From Prevotella sp. (GTDB taxonomy: Bacteria > Bacteroidota > Bacteroidia > Bacteroidales > Bacteroidaceae), in assembly GCA_017467535.1 (NCBI GenBank), contig JAFUST010000084.1, forward strand, positions 1 to 59,626: a stretch of 59,626 nt of DNA, given 5' to 3'. The translations under genes and the position numbers were made by a program. Below, one piece after another: positions 6,828 through 14,759 of the stretch. Below the pieces are notes generated by a model, which saw only the letters and a program-made list of their open reading frames with translations, was not told the origin of the DNA and did not search any database. Positions within the stretch are counted from its first letter, which is position 1; each line of letters starts with the position of its first letter.

Positions 6828-8183
6828 TCAGCCACGGGGCTTGCGCAGTGTCTCGACGATGCGCGCCATTTGATTGGGAATGCGAATCTGCTGAGGACAC
6901 TTGGGCAGACACTCCTCGCAGTCCTGACACTGATAGGCCCACGCTTGACGGTCGGGGAGCGCCTGCTGATAGCCGTCAATGAATTGTTGCTTACGCTCCA
7001 TGAAGTCGGCAGACGATCTGTCGGGCAGGGGGAGCAGGTGGCTGTTGACGGCCTCGTTGTAGTAAGCGAAGTTGGCGGGAATGTTGACACCGTAGGGGCA
7101 GGGCATGCAATACTGACAGGTGGTGCAGGGTATGGTGGGGAAGCCAGACATCTGATCGGCGATCTCGGCCAACAGTTGGTTCTCTGCACTGGTGCAGGCT
7201 TCGAGCGGCGAGAAGGTCTCGATATTGTCCTGCAAGTGGTCCATGCGGTTCATGCCGCTCAGCGTGGTCAGAATGTTGGGGTAGGAACCCACCCAGCGGA
7301 AAGCCCAGCGGGCAGTGCTGTCGTTGGGGCGTACGGCCTTGAGACGATCGGTCAGTTCCTGTGCCATGCGGCCAAAGGCTCCGCCGCGCAGAGGCTCCAT
7401 GATGACGCACTGCACCCCTTTCTTCTCACATTTCTCATAGAGGTATTCTGCATCGGCATCGTGCTTGCGGCCCAAGGTGGCGTGACGCCAGTCGAGGAAG
7501 TTCATCTGGATTTGACAGAAGTCCCAGTGGTACTCCTCCTGACGGTCCAGAAGCCAGTCGAAGTCGGCTACGTTGCCATGATACGAAAAACCTAAATGCC
7601 TGATGCGGCCTGCCTCGCGCTCTTTGAGCAGGAACTCGAGGATGCCGTTGTCGAGGAAGCGCCCTTTCAGCGTATCCATGCCACCGCCGATGCTGTGGAG
7701 CAAGTAGTAGTCGATGTGGTCGACCTTCAGTCGTTCGAACGACTGCTCGTAGAGCCGCTTCGACTCGTTGAACGGCCACAGCCGGCGGTTTTGGTTAGAC
7801 ATCTTGGTGGCTATATAATATTGTTCGCGTGGATGGCGTGAGAGAGCGTTGCCCGTGAGCACCTCCGACTGTCCGCCCATGTACATCGGTGCGGTGTCGA
7901 AATAGTTGACACCGTGTTCGATGGCATAGTCCACCAGGCGGTTCACTTCGTCCTGCTCGCGTGGCAGTCGCATCATGCCGAAGCCCAGGAGAGATATCTG
8001 CTCGCCTGAGCCGTGCTGGACGCGATAGGTCATGCGATGGTTGCTGTCAGGCTGGGCCTGTGGCCTCTTGTCGGCCAGGGCAGTGAATGGCTCCAGGGCC
8101 ATCATGGCCAGGGCAGAGCCTGTGCCGATGCCGAGATGCCGCAGGAAGTCGCGGCGGCTTATGTTTGCTCTCTTGTCGTCCAT
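6828..8183 (-). CDS. Tat-exported aldo/keto reductase with C-terminal 2[4Fe-4S] domain
   Basis: 451 residues from the ATG at 8183; upstream codons to 8252 lie inside the TonB receptor gene. The N-terminus has a twin-arginine signal, ISRRDFLRHLG plus a hydrophobic run, so it is probably exported folded. The aldo/keto reductase barrel has YFDTAPMY (catalytic Asp and Tyr), IATKMS (Lys) and LLHSIGGG (His). The C-terminal part is ferredoxin-like: CTTCQYCMPCP and CQDCEECLPKCP, two cluster motifs, as in the YdhL/ferredoxin-fused aldo/keto reductases of anaerobes. The substrate is unknown. The start codon is one base after the TonB receptor stop (TGATATG on the minus strand), implying translational coupling and a shared task, possibly reduction of an imported compound. 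Confidence 0.88.
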   Translation of the reverse strand: MDDKRANISRRDFLRHLGIGTGSALAMMALEPFTALADKRPQAQPDSNHRMTYRVQHGSGEQISLLGFGMMRLPREQDEVNRLVDYAIEHGVNYFDTAPMYMGGQSEVLTGNALSRHPREQYYIATKMSNQNRRLWPFNESKRLYEQSFERLKVDHIDYYLLHSIGGGMDTLKGRFLDNGILEFLLKEREAGRIRHLGFSYHGNVADFDWLLDRQEEYHWDFCQIQMNFLDWRHATLGRKHDADAEYLYEKCEKKGVQCVIMEPLRGGAFGRMAQELTDRLKAVRPNDSTARWAFRWVGSYPNILTTLSGMNRMDHLQDNIETFSPLEACTSAENQLLAEIADQMSGFPTIPCTTCQYCMPCPYGVNIPANFAYYNEAVNSHLLPLPDRSSADFMERKQQFIDGYQQALPDRQAWAYQCQDCEECLPKCPQQIRIPNQMARIVETLRKPRG

Positions 8184-8184
8184 A

Positions 8185-10062
8185 TCAGAAGTTGCAGTTA
8201 ATGCCTGCCATGAAGGTGGCGTGGGGCATGGGGTATCCGAGGTTGATCTCATAACTCTGCGCCAGCAGATTCTCGCCGCGCAGCCAGAGGTTGAGCGAGT
8301 TGCTCACGGCATAGGTGACGGCGGCATTGAGCAGACAGACGTTCTCCTTTTGCTCAGTGGCGCCTACAAGCGTGTACAGGCCGTTGAGATACTGCAAGCC
8401 TGCGTTGACCGTCCACCGCTGGCAGCGGTAGTCGGCTCCGAGGAAACCTTTATAGGTGGGGGCGGCGACGACGGGATGCTGCATGTGGAGCCAGGAGTGG
8501 TTGGTGTTGAGGCGCCAGTGATTGTTGATGCGCCAGGCGGCTTCAAGTTCGACGCCGTAGTTCTCTATCTCGCCCGTGTTCACGTTCTTGCCGGCAACAG
8601 TCTGAATCATGTTGTCGCCCTTGATGTAGAAGAGGTTGGCACCGTAGTTGATGTCGCCGATGCGATGCTGCCACGACAGTTCGTAGTTCCACAGACGTTC
8701 GGCCCGCAGAGAGTCGTGATTGGCAGTGCCGTACAAGTACATCTCCTTGGTATTCGGGTTGCGGAAGCCCTTGCTGGCCATGGCCCTCAGGTCGCCATGT
8801 TCCGTGAGTCGGGCAACTGCTCCAATCTGGGGAATCCATTCGCCGCCAGCGGTAGAGTGGTGGTCGTAGCGCAGGCCGGCGTCGACGGTCAGCCATGTGG
8901 CCAGATCTTGGCGGAAGTCCAAGTAGCCGGCAATCTCGTTCTCGTGGGTATGAGCGCTCTGCATGAGTCGGCGCGGTGTGGTCACAACCGCACCCGTCTG
9001 CCGGTCGGTGTAGTAGGCACGGCCATAGATATGCTGATAGTCGACGCCGACAGTGACGCGGTTACCCTCGAAGAACTGGGCACTCTGATACCACGAAACA
9101 CCGGCAACGGCGTCCTTCGAGCGGAACAGGTCGGTCTGAGGCGTGGCGACACCGTCGTTATTGTAGCCGTCGTTGATCTTATGGCGACCGAAGTTGTCGT
9201 AGATGCTCAGTGCGCCGATGGTGTGTTCGTAGTGGTTCTCAATGACCAGGCTGGCAGCGCCACGGGTGATCCACTGGTCGTTCTCCAGTTTGGGCTGGCT
9301 CACGGTGCCGGGATTGCTCGCATTGAAGTGGGTGAGGTCAAGGTCGGCATAGACATCCCAGTTGGGGGTGAGGTCGTAAGCCAGTTTCAGATAGCCGCCA
9401 TACTGTTCGAATCCCATGTTTGCACGATGGTTGTCCGTGCGGCTGTATTGGGCAGCAACGGTCGAAGAGAACTTGCCGGCACGCACCTGATTGGAGACTT
9501 CTGCCTGAGTGGAGCCATAACTGCCTGCGCCGAGGTTGATATGGGTCTTGACACCATCGTCGTGCATCGAACGCGTGACAATATTCATCACGCCGCCCAT
9601 CGCGTTGGAGCCATAGAGCACGGAAGCCGGGCCGCGCAGCACTTCCACGCGATCGGCCATCAGTGTCTGGTAACTGTCGCTGATGGGATGGCCGAAGACA
9701 CCACTGTACTGCGGGTGTCCGTCGATAAGTACCAGCATCTGGCCGGCACCACCGGCAAGGCCACGCACGCTGATGCCGCCAGCGGCACCTGTGGATACGC
9801 CGTAGCCCATCATCGAACGACTCGTGATCATCACTCCTGGCACCTGCTGCATGACGGTGGGCAGGACGGAGATTTGGTTTTGTTGGGTCAGGACATCGCG
9901 TCCCACGACACTCACCGTCATGGCCAGATGGCGGGCGTCTACGGCATTGCGCGTACCGGTTACTACAACTTCCTGCAAAGACAGGGAATCGGCCGTCTCT
10001 TCTGCGTACATCGTAGTGCTTGCCAGACCGCACAAAAGTGCTAAAAAAGATTTATAATACAT
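8185..10062 (-). CDS. TonB-dependent outer-membrane receptor
   Basis: 625 residues with a signal peptide (MYYKSFLALLCGLASTTMYA). The TonB-box region and plug domain follow: LQEVVVTGTRN, QVPGVMITSR, GISVRGLAGGAGQMLVLIDG, VEVLRGPASVLYGSNAMGG. The remainder is a beta-barrel ending in aromatic NCNF, as expected for outer-membrane proteins. There is no CarboxypepD or SusD-type partner, so it belongs to the siderophore/vitamin class rather than SusC. Size and plug style resemble BtuB-type receptors, and cobUTS lies 1-3 kb away, so a corrinoid is one candidate; no cobalamin riboswitch was found in its short leader, so the ligand stays open. It is first in an operon with the Fe-S aldo/keto reductase. 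Confidence 0.9.
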   Translation of the reverse strand: MYYKSFLALLCGLASTTMYAEETADSLSLQEVVVTGTRNAVDARHLAMTVSVVGRDVLTQQNQISVLPTVMQQVPGVMITSRSMMGYGVSTGAAGGISVRGLAGGAGQMLVLIDGHPQYSGVFGHPISDSYQTLMADRVEVLRGPASVLYGSNAMGGVMNIVTRSMHDDGVKTHINLGAGSYGSTQAEVSNQVRAGKFSSTVAAQYSRTDNHRANMGFEQYGGYLKLAYDLTPNWDVYADLDLTHFNASNPGTVSQPKLENDQWITRGAASLVIENHYEHTIGALSIYDNFGRHKINDGYNNDGVATPQTDLFRSKDAVAGVSWYQSAQFFEGNRVTVGVDYQHIYGRAYYTDRQTGAVVTTPRRLMQSAHTHENEIAGYLDFRQDLATWLTVDAGLRYDHHSTAGGEWIPQIGAVARLTEHGDLRAMASKGFRNPNTKEMYLYGTANHDSLRAERLWNYELSWQHRIGDINYGANLFYIKGDNMIQTVAGKNVNTGEIENYGVELEAAWRINNHWRLNTNHSWLHMQHPVVAAPTYKGFLGADYRCQRWTVNAGLQYLNGLYTLVGATEQKENVCLLNAAVTYAVSNSLNLWLRGENLLAQSYEINLGYPMPHATFMAGINCNF

Positions 10063-10096
10063 CTTATTGGTAGTTAGTTAGTTTATTTGTTGCCTG

Positions 10097-10104
10097 CAAA
10101 TATA
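10097..10104 (-). promoter_or_regulatory. -7 element for the TonB receptor operon
   Basis: TATATTTG on the minus strand, 35 nt upstream of the receptor ATG. No clear TTTG at the expected -33 distance, so this is a partial match. Confidence 0.45.
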
Positions 10105-10157
10105 CACATTATTTGTGAAATATATGCGCTGTAGGAGTTTTTTTTCGAAAAAATGTG

Positions 10158-10165
10158 TATCTTTG
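10158..10165 (+). promoter_or_regulatory. -7 element for the lipoprotein gene at 10254
   Basis: TATCTTTG about 90 nt before the ATG at 10254. A T-rich run occupies the -33 position without an exact TTTG. It leaves a leader of about 80 nt. Confidence 0.45.
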
Positions 10166-10253
10166 CATCCGTGAAGGATAGATTGGCGCGAGTTCTTTCT
10201 GTTTTTCACTTTGACGGGAGTCGGATTAACGGTGATATTAATATAGATTGAAC

Positions 10254-11012
10254 ATGAAAATGAACAAACAGCGAATTGTAACGTGGATGACCATGCTCAG
10301 CGTTGTCGGCATGGTGATGTTGGCCACTTCTTGTATGGACAAGTTGCGCAAGTTGACAGGGAACGACCAGGAATGGGTAGAGACAACGGACCCGCCTTGT
10401 GTGCAGGCTGATACCAGAGAGGAGCCGGAACCTCTGTATATAGAGAGTGTGGAAGGTGACAGCGAGGATGATGGCTATACGCCGGTGGTCAATGCCATCA
10501 AGGCTGGTAGCGACGGGGGCGAGTTTCGCCAACTGGAGTCGGGGGAGATTGTCTACATCTATCCTGTGAGCGAGATATTTGCTCGCAATATATGGGTGGA
10601 GGACACCGATGGGACCGTGTACTACATGGATGTTTCGGGATGTCGTATGCCGAGCAGTCAGGCTCCCGATGGCTTCTTTACTGACGGCCGCGGGGCTTGG
10701 GATCAGCAGCGCCAGCCCGTGAAGCAGCAAATCGGTGCTACGGCTATGAACCACACCTACAACGACTCCCGGCAGGGCATGGAGTCGGATCAATGGATCT
10801 TCCACGTCAGCGAAGATGGCAGTGGTACGGCCGAGCATCGCTATTCGTTTGGCAGCGAGGAACGCTTCAACTGCGCTTCGTCTGGTGTCAACACGTTCAC
10901 GCTGGTTCGTGAGAACGACGACTTCGTGCAGTGCCACGTGGTGTTGATGGAGCAGGGCCGTCAGGTGCGTATTTCCGGTGGTGGACAGTCAAAGACATTC
11001 TATGCCGAATAG
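10254..11012 (+). CDS. Lipoprotein of unknown function
   Basis: 252 residues from the ATG at 10254 (a TTG two codons upstream is also in frame). The N-terminus has a lysine followed by a hydrophobic stretch and the lipobox MLATSC, so the mature protein would be lipid-anchored at a Cys near residue 27. The rest is acidic in its first third and then beta-rich, ending in GGGQSKTFYAE. I recognise no family. Its last 13 bases overlap the last bases of cobS on the opposite strand, so the two transcripts are convergent without room for a terminator. Confidence 0.8.
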   Translation: MKMNKQRIVTWMTMLSVVGMVMLATSCMDKLRKLTGNDQEWVETTDPPCVQADTREEPEPLYIESVEGDSEDDGYTPVVNAIKAGSDGGEFRQLESGEIVYIYPVSEIFARNIWVEDTDGTVYYMDVSGCRMPSSQAPDGFFTDGRGAWDQQRQPVKQQIGATAMNHTYNDSRQGMESDQWIFHVSEDGSGTAEHRYSFGSEERFNCASSGVNTFTLVRENDDFVQCHVVLMEQGRQVRISGGGQSKTFYAE

Positions 11013-11788
11013 GTAATAACCAGGTAAACGCTCAGTTCGATGAGCAGGAAGAAGGCGCCGCAGCAGTCGCCGGTATAGCCGCGCAGCCGGCGCCATACGA
11101 AGAGATAGAGGAAATACATGGTCAGGCAGGGCACGAACAGCAGCCACTGCCAGTCGATGCGGTCGTGCAGCAGATAGACATAGATGCCCATCGGCAGCAG
11201 GCCCTGAACGGCCAACAGAATACCAGACAGAAGGCTCATGCGGCGATAGACCGTGTGGGCCTTCGATGTTTCTTCGGTGCGGGCGTAGGGCATCATCTGT
11301 GTCATCTGGGCTCCCAGCATCTTGGCGTAGGGGTCGGCGGCCAGCACGGTCAGCGCGGCCATCTTTGGCGGCAGGTTGAGCAGGCAGAGGTAGAGCAGGG
11401 CGACATAGAGGATGAGGCCCAGCACGCCGTAGGTGCCGATGTGCGAGTCCTTCATGATGGCCAGTATGCGCTGTCGGTCGCTGCCGCCTCCGCCGAAGCC
11501 GTCGAAGAAGTCAGCCAGCCCGTCTTCATGCAGGGCACCCGTCAGCAGGATGCGGGCGACGATGGCCAGCAGCACAACGACAGACCAGGGCAACAACTGC
11601 GGCCCGAAGAAAAGCACGGCTGCCATCACGCCACCGGTGAGCCAGCCCGTCAGCGGCCACCATTCCACGACCGATGAATAGCACTGGCGGGGCGGCTGGT
11701 GCAGTCGCCAAAAGGGCAGGCGGGTGAAGAAGATGAAGGCCGCCCAAGGGCGGTCGTACCACTTAAAAATATTTAGTGATGTTTGCAT
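11000..11788 (-). CDS. cobS: Adenosylcobinamide-GDP ribazoletransferase CobS
   Basis: 262 residues, an integral membrane protein with several hydrophobic segments. Family signatures are FFTRLPFW near the N-terminus, GALHEDGLADFFDGFGGG (the acidic metal-binding motif) and ILAIMKDSHIGTYGVLGL. It joins adenosylcobinamide-GDP to alpha-ribazole (phosphate) to give cobalamin, the last step of nucleotide-loop assembly. Its start lies 26 nt inside the 3' end of cobT, so the genes are coupled. CobC, often next in this operon in Bacteroidales, does not follow: the gene ends against a convergent lipoprotein gene. Confidence 0.93.
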   Translation of the reverse strand: MQTSLNIFKWYDRPWAAFIFFTRLPFWRLHQPPRQCYSSVVEWWPLTGWLTGGVMAAVLFFGPQLLPWSVVVLLAIVARILLTGALHEDGLADFFDGFGGGGSDRQRILAIMKDSHIGTYGVLGLILYVALLYLCLLNLPPKMAALTVLAADPYAKMLGAQMTQMMPYARTEETSKAHTVYRRMSLLSGILLAVQGLLPMGIYVYLLHDRIDWQWLLFVPCLTMYFLYLFVWRRLRGYTGDCCGAFFLLIELSVYLVITYSA

Positions 11789-12782
11789 TCTGGAAGTTAT
11801 TCATTTCGTTGATCATACGCACAGCAGAGTCGACAATGGGGTAGGCACAGAGGGCGCCCGTTCCCTCGCCCAGTCGCAGGCCCAGGTTGAGCAGCGGCTT
11901 GGCGCCGAGGGCATCGAGCATGCGCTTGTGGCCGCTCTCGTCGCCGCAATGACAGAAGATCATGTTGGCCTTCGCCTCTGGTTGCAATTGGCAGGCGGCC
12001 ATTGCGCAGGCCGTCATGATGAAGCCGTCTATTAATATAATAAGGTGTAGTTCGGCCGCACGGAGCATCGCCCCGATGGCCGCCACCATCTCGAAGCCGC
12101 CGAAGTAGCGGATGAGCGAGTGGGCGCTGGGGGGGAAGTCGCTGCGGGAGAGAAAGCGTGATACGCTTTCGGACAGGACGATCTTTTTGTGGCGGATGCC
12201 GGCATCGCTGAGGCCTGAGCCGGCTCCGATGCAGTCTTCGAGCGGGATGTGGCAGAAAAGGTGCATCCAGATGCTGGATGGCGAGGTGTTGCCGATGCCC
12301 ATCTCGCCGATGCTCACGATGTTGCAGCCCTTGACTGCACAGCCGTCTATCAGGTCGGCCCCCACGCCGAGGGCTTGTTCGTATTCCTGCTCGCTCATGG
12401 CCGGTTCGTAGCGGAAGTTCCTCGTGCCGCGGGCTATCTTGCGGTCGATGATGCCCGGCGTGGACGAGAGATCATGATCCACGCCCACATCGACGATGCT
12501 GAGGTCGAAGCCGTGCTGGCGGCAGAACATATTCACGCCGCCGCCGCCACGGGTGAAGTTGATCATCTGTTGCCAGGTCACTTCACGGGGACTGACACTC
12601 ACGCCTTCGCGTTCGATGCCGTGGTCGCCGCCCAAGAGCAGGTGGCAGGGGTGTTCCAGCCGGGGTTCCAGCGTCTGCTGGATCATGCAGATCTGCATGG
12701 CCAGTTCCTCCAGCCGGCCCAGCGAGCCCTTCGGCTTGTTCAGATTGTCTATCTTTGCTTGTATCTCGTCTTGAAGTGTCAT
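11763..12782 (-). CDS. cobT: Nicotinate-nucleotide--dimethylbenzimidazole phosphoribosyltransferase CobT
   Basis: 339 residues. It makes alpha-ribazole 5'-phosphate from nicotinate mononucleotide and a lower-ligand base. Family motifs: LGRLEELAMQIC near the start, LLLGGDHGIEREGVS, GEMGIGNTSPSS (phosphate-binding loop) and the catalytic Glu in LRLGEGTGALCA (about residue 306). Length is normal. It is the middle gene of cobU-cobT-cobS, starting 2 nt after the cobU stop and overlapping cobS. Confidence 0.94.
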   Translation of the reverse strand: MTLQDEIQAKIDNLNKPKGSLGRLEELAMQICMIQQTLEPRLEHPCHLLLGGDHGIEREGVSVSPREVTWQQMINFTRGGGGVNMFCRQHGFDLSIVDVGVDHDLSSTPGIIDRKIARGTRNFRYEPAMSEQEYEQALGVGADLIDGCAVKGCNIVSIGEMGIGNTSPSSIWMHLFCHIPLEDCIGAGSGLSDAGIRHKKIVLSESVSRFLSRSDFPPSAHSLIRYFGGFEMVAAIGAMLRAAELHLIILIDGFIMTACAMAACQLQPEAKANMIFCHCGDESGHKRMLDALGAKPLLNLGLRLGEGTGALCAYPIVDSAVRMINEMNNFQNANITKYF

Positions 12783-12784
12783 AA

Positions 12785-13297
12785 TCAGTGTCCTTTGATT
12801 CTCACTGCGATGCCGCTGACCATCAGGATAACCTCGTCGGCCTGTTCGGCCACGTACTGGTTCATCCAGCCCTGCAGGTCGGTGAATTGGCGTTGCACCT
12901 TGTTCTCGCTCACGCCGCCGCTGCCTATCTCGTTGGTCACGAAGATAAACGTGGCGTCTTGCTGCGTGAAGCGGTCAAACTCTTCCTTGGCTGTTTGAAG
13001 CGCCTTTTCTGCGTCCTGGACATCGAAAAACAGGTTGGTCAGCCAGAGCGTGATGCAGTCGATGAGCACCACGCGGCCCTTCACGTCGTGTCTGCTCAGC
13101 CAGCGTTCTTCCTCGATATTGTTCCATTGTGGGCCTCGCCGCTGCTGATGGATGGCCACGCGGTGGCGAAATTCCTCGTCCCAGATGTGGGCCGTGGCCA
13201 GATAGACAGGCTCCTGACTCAGTGCCAGGGCCATCTCTTCGGCCTGTCGGCTCTTGCCTGAGCGTTGGCCGCCTGTTATCAAGATAATCTTTCCCAT
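12785..13297 (-). CDS. cobU: Bifunctional adenosylcobinamide kinase/guanylyltransferase CobU
   Basis: 170 residues with the P-loop GGQRSGKS at 9-16. The GMP-accepting region HQQRRGPQWNNIEEE (His in the first half) and FVTNEIGSGGVSENKVQRQF are typical. It phosphorylates adenosylcobinamide and transfers GMP to it. As the first gene of cobUTS it completes a nucleotide-loop assembly and corrinoid-salvage set; the absence of corrin-ring genes nearby suggests salvage, although such genes could be elsewhere. Confidence 0.94.
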   Translation of the reverse strand: MGKIILITGGQRSGKSRQAEEMALALSQEPVYLATAHIWDEEFRHRVAIHQQRRGPQWNNIEEERWLSRHDVKGRVVLIDCITLWLTNLFFDVQDAEKALQTAKEEFDRFTQQDATFIFVTNEIGSGGVSENKVQRQFTDLQGWMNQYVAEQADEVILMVSGIAVRIKGH

Positions 13298-13344
13298 TCT
13301 TTGCAGATTTTGGCTGATGATGTTACAGGATTGTATAGCAGTGG

Positions 13345-13376
13345 CAAAATTACGACATATTTAGGACATACGCAAA
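13345..13376 (-). promoter_or_regulatory. Promoter of cobUTS
   Basis: TTTG (complement of 13373-13376), 20 nt, TAATTTTG (complement of 13345-13352). The leader to the cobU ATG at 13297 is only about 40 nt, too short for a cobalamin riboswitch. Confidence 0.7.
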
Positions 13377-13386
13377 TAAAAGGCCT

Positions 13387-13422
13387 AAAAAATGCTGACG
13401 GTCTCGATAGGAGACCGTCAGC
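13387..13422 (-). terminator. Terminator of the XRE regulator gene
   Basis: A 12-bp perfect stem (GCTGACGGTCTC, 5-nt loop) followed on the minus strand by A then six T. It starts 6 nt after the regulator's stop codon. Confidence 0.85.
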
Positions 13423-13427
13423 AGATG

Positions 13428-13958
13428 TTACTTCTTGGAGGGCACAAAACTCTCCCAAGTCTGGTCGTCGTAGTAAACTCTTATCTCAGTAACGCGGCGC
13501 GCAGGCTTGTCAACATATTTTACCTCTTCGCGAATGATTTCGGGATGTGTGTTTCTGACACTATTATGATAAGGTGCCGCCTGCGGAGAAAATTGAGCGG
13601 GCGGGGTGGTAGGAGAGGTGGGCACATCAAAATCGAACAACGACTCTTGAGCCCCGGATGCGGAATTGGCGACTGTCGGCTTGTTGGTTTCTACGCCTCC
13701 GACGCCTCCATCACCGGCGGATGACTGATACATGGGTCCGCTGCCAAACATCAGCCAGTCGAGACTGATGTCAGGAAATTTCTTTTTGATGCTTTCAATG
13801 ATGTTGATGGTGGGGCGGGTGCGATCGTTGAAGATGCCGCTCAGGGTTGCCGGCGTCGTTCCGATGTAACTGGCGAACACCTGTTGGGTCATGTGTTGCG
13901 CCTCCATAATCTGTCTGATTCTGTCCTTCATCTTGTGATAAGTTCGTTTTGGGGGCAT
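13428..13958 (-). CDS. XRE-family helix-turn-helix protein
   Basis: 176 residues from the ATG at 13958. An upstream in-frame ATG at 13997 lies within the promoter; a third at 13931 is possible. The HTH is clear: MKDRIRQIMEAQHMTQQVFASYIGTTPATLSGIFNDRTRPT, shown here only by its parts (MTQQVFASYIG helix 2, TTPATLSGIFN helix 3), followed by ISLDWLMFGSGPM, the usual linker of Bacteroidales Cro/CI-like proteins. The C-terminal half is low complexity and then ends in a basic/aromatic tail. It probably represses or activates a small set of genes; its own promoter and a 0.7-kb region full of TTAAA palindromes lie directly upstream. Confidence 0.88.
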   Translation of the reverse strand: MPPKRTYHKMKDRIRQIMEAQHMTQQVFASYIGTTPATLSGIFNDRTRPTINIIESIKKKFPDISLDWLMFGSGPMYQSSAGDGGVGGVETNKPTVANSASGAQESLFDFDVPTSPTTPPAQFSPQAAPYHNSVRNTHPEIIREEVKYVDKPARRVTEIRVYYDDQTWESFVPSKK

Positions 13959-13983
13959 TTTGGCCCCTTTTCGTTTCAGTTTA

Positions 13984-14015
13984 CAAAGGTAAAACAAAAA
14001 AATGAGACCTGCAAG
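13984..14015 (-). promoter_or_regulatory. Promoter of the XRE regulator
   Basis: CTTG (complement of 14012-14015), 20 nt, TACCTTTG (complement of 13984-13991). It places the start site downstream of the longest possible ATG, supporting the start at 13958. Confidence 0.6.
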
Positions 14016-14707
14016 TTTTTAAAGAAGAATTTACGCTTTTAAAGTTTAAATTTTCTGTTTTGAATTTGTGAATGCAAACCTTTAGAAGGGTGAAATGTGT
14101 GGTTTAAATTCGTAAAATTAAATATTGAGGACTTTAGTTTGTCAAAGTGAAAAGGCGCGAATTAGGGCAAAATAACTGGCTTTTAGCAACTTACGCTCTA
14201 TCGTAGAGTGCTTTAAAGCCGAAGCGTTCAGGCTTTTAAATGCCTTAAACAGCGGGGAAACCCCGATTTATAAAGGGTTTCTTATTGATTATTTGAAATT
14301 CTGGAAAAACTTGCTTCGAGCGTCTTAAATCTTCGATATTTAAATAAACGAATTGACTTTCAATAAGTTATGAAGATTAAACCGACGATGTATATTTATC
14401 GTTTTAATAATTCAAACCCGTTGGTTAAAGGTTTTAAAACTCATACATTAAACAATTTAAACCGAGGGCTCTCAGTTTTAAAACCCATAATTCCGCCCGT
14501 TAATTCGGAAACGTGAATCGTCTTTAAACTTCCGAATGAGCGGTTTGTAAACCGTAAAAATCGTTAAATGTAAATTCGGGGTAAGCGAAAAGAGCCAATT
14601 TCCTCCTCCTTGAAAAATTCTGGGCGAGCGTTCAGGACGCTCGAAATTTTCAATTCTCAGGGGTAGTTATTTTGGCTGAAAACCTTGGTTTTATGCGGGT
14701 TTCAGGC
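14016..14707. other. Gene-free region rich in TTAAA/TTTAAA
   Basis: About 690 bp without a credible gene. By hand I count 18 TTAAA between 14019 and 14568, where about two are expected for the base composition; many are in palindromes (TTTAAA, GTTTTAAAAC at 14431 and 14475, CGGTTTGTAAACCG around 14541). Two hairpins stand out: CGGGG-AAA-CCCCG at 14253-14265 and CGAGCGT-TCAGG-ACGCTCG at 14625-14643. No DnaA-box cluster or tRNA was seen. Confidence 0.6.
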
Positions 14708-14733
14708 CAAAAAAAGCACCCTTGGCGGGTGCT
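14708..14733 (-). terminator. Rho-independent terminator of holA
   Basis: On the minus strand AGCACCC-GCCAA-GGGTGCT followed by a run of T (complement of 14708-14714), 27 nt after the holA stop. Confidence 0.88.
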
Positions 14734-14759
14734 CATTCTGGGTGAAAAACAGGGTGATT

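Noticed and set aside
8032-10044. A 670-codon frame antisense to the TonB receptor
   Set aside because: The opposite strand encodes a complete, recognisable TonB receptor; this frame shows no family features.
10063-10253. Cobalamin riboswitch before the TonB receptor
   Set aside because: The likely leader is about 30 nt and no B12-box pattern was seen.
13298-13345. Cobalamin riboswitch before cobUTS (GCCACTG is present on the minus strand)
   Set aside because: The leader is only about 40 nt; the rest of the B12 element is absent, so the match is chance.
14016-14707. Replication origin
   Set aside because: AT-rich and near holA, but no DnaA-box cluster was seen and the neighbours are not typical of oriC.
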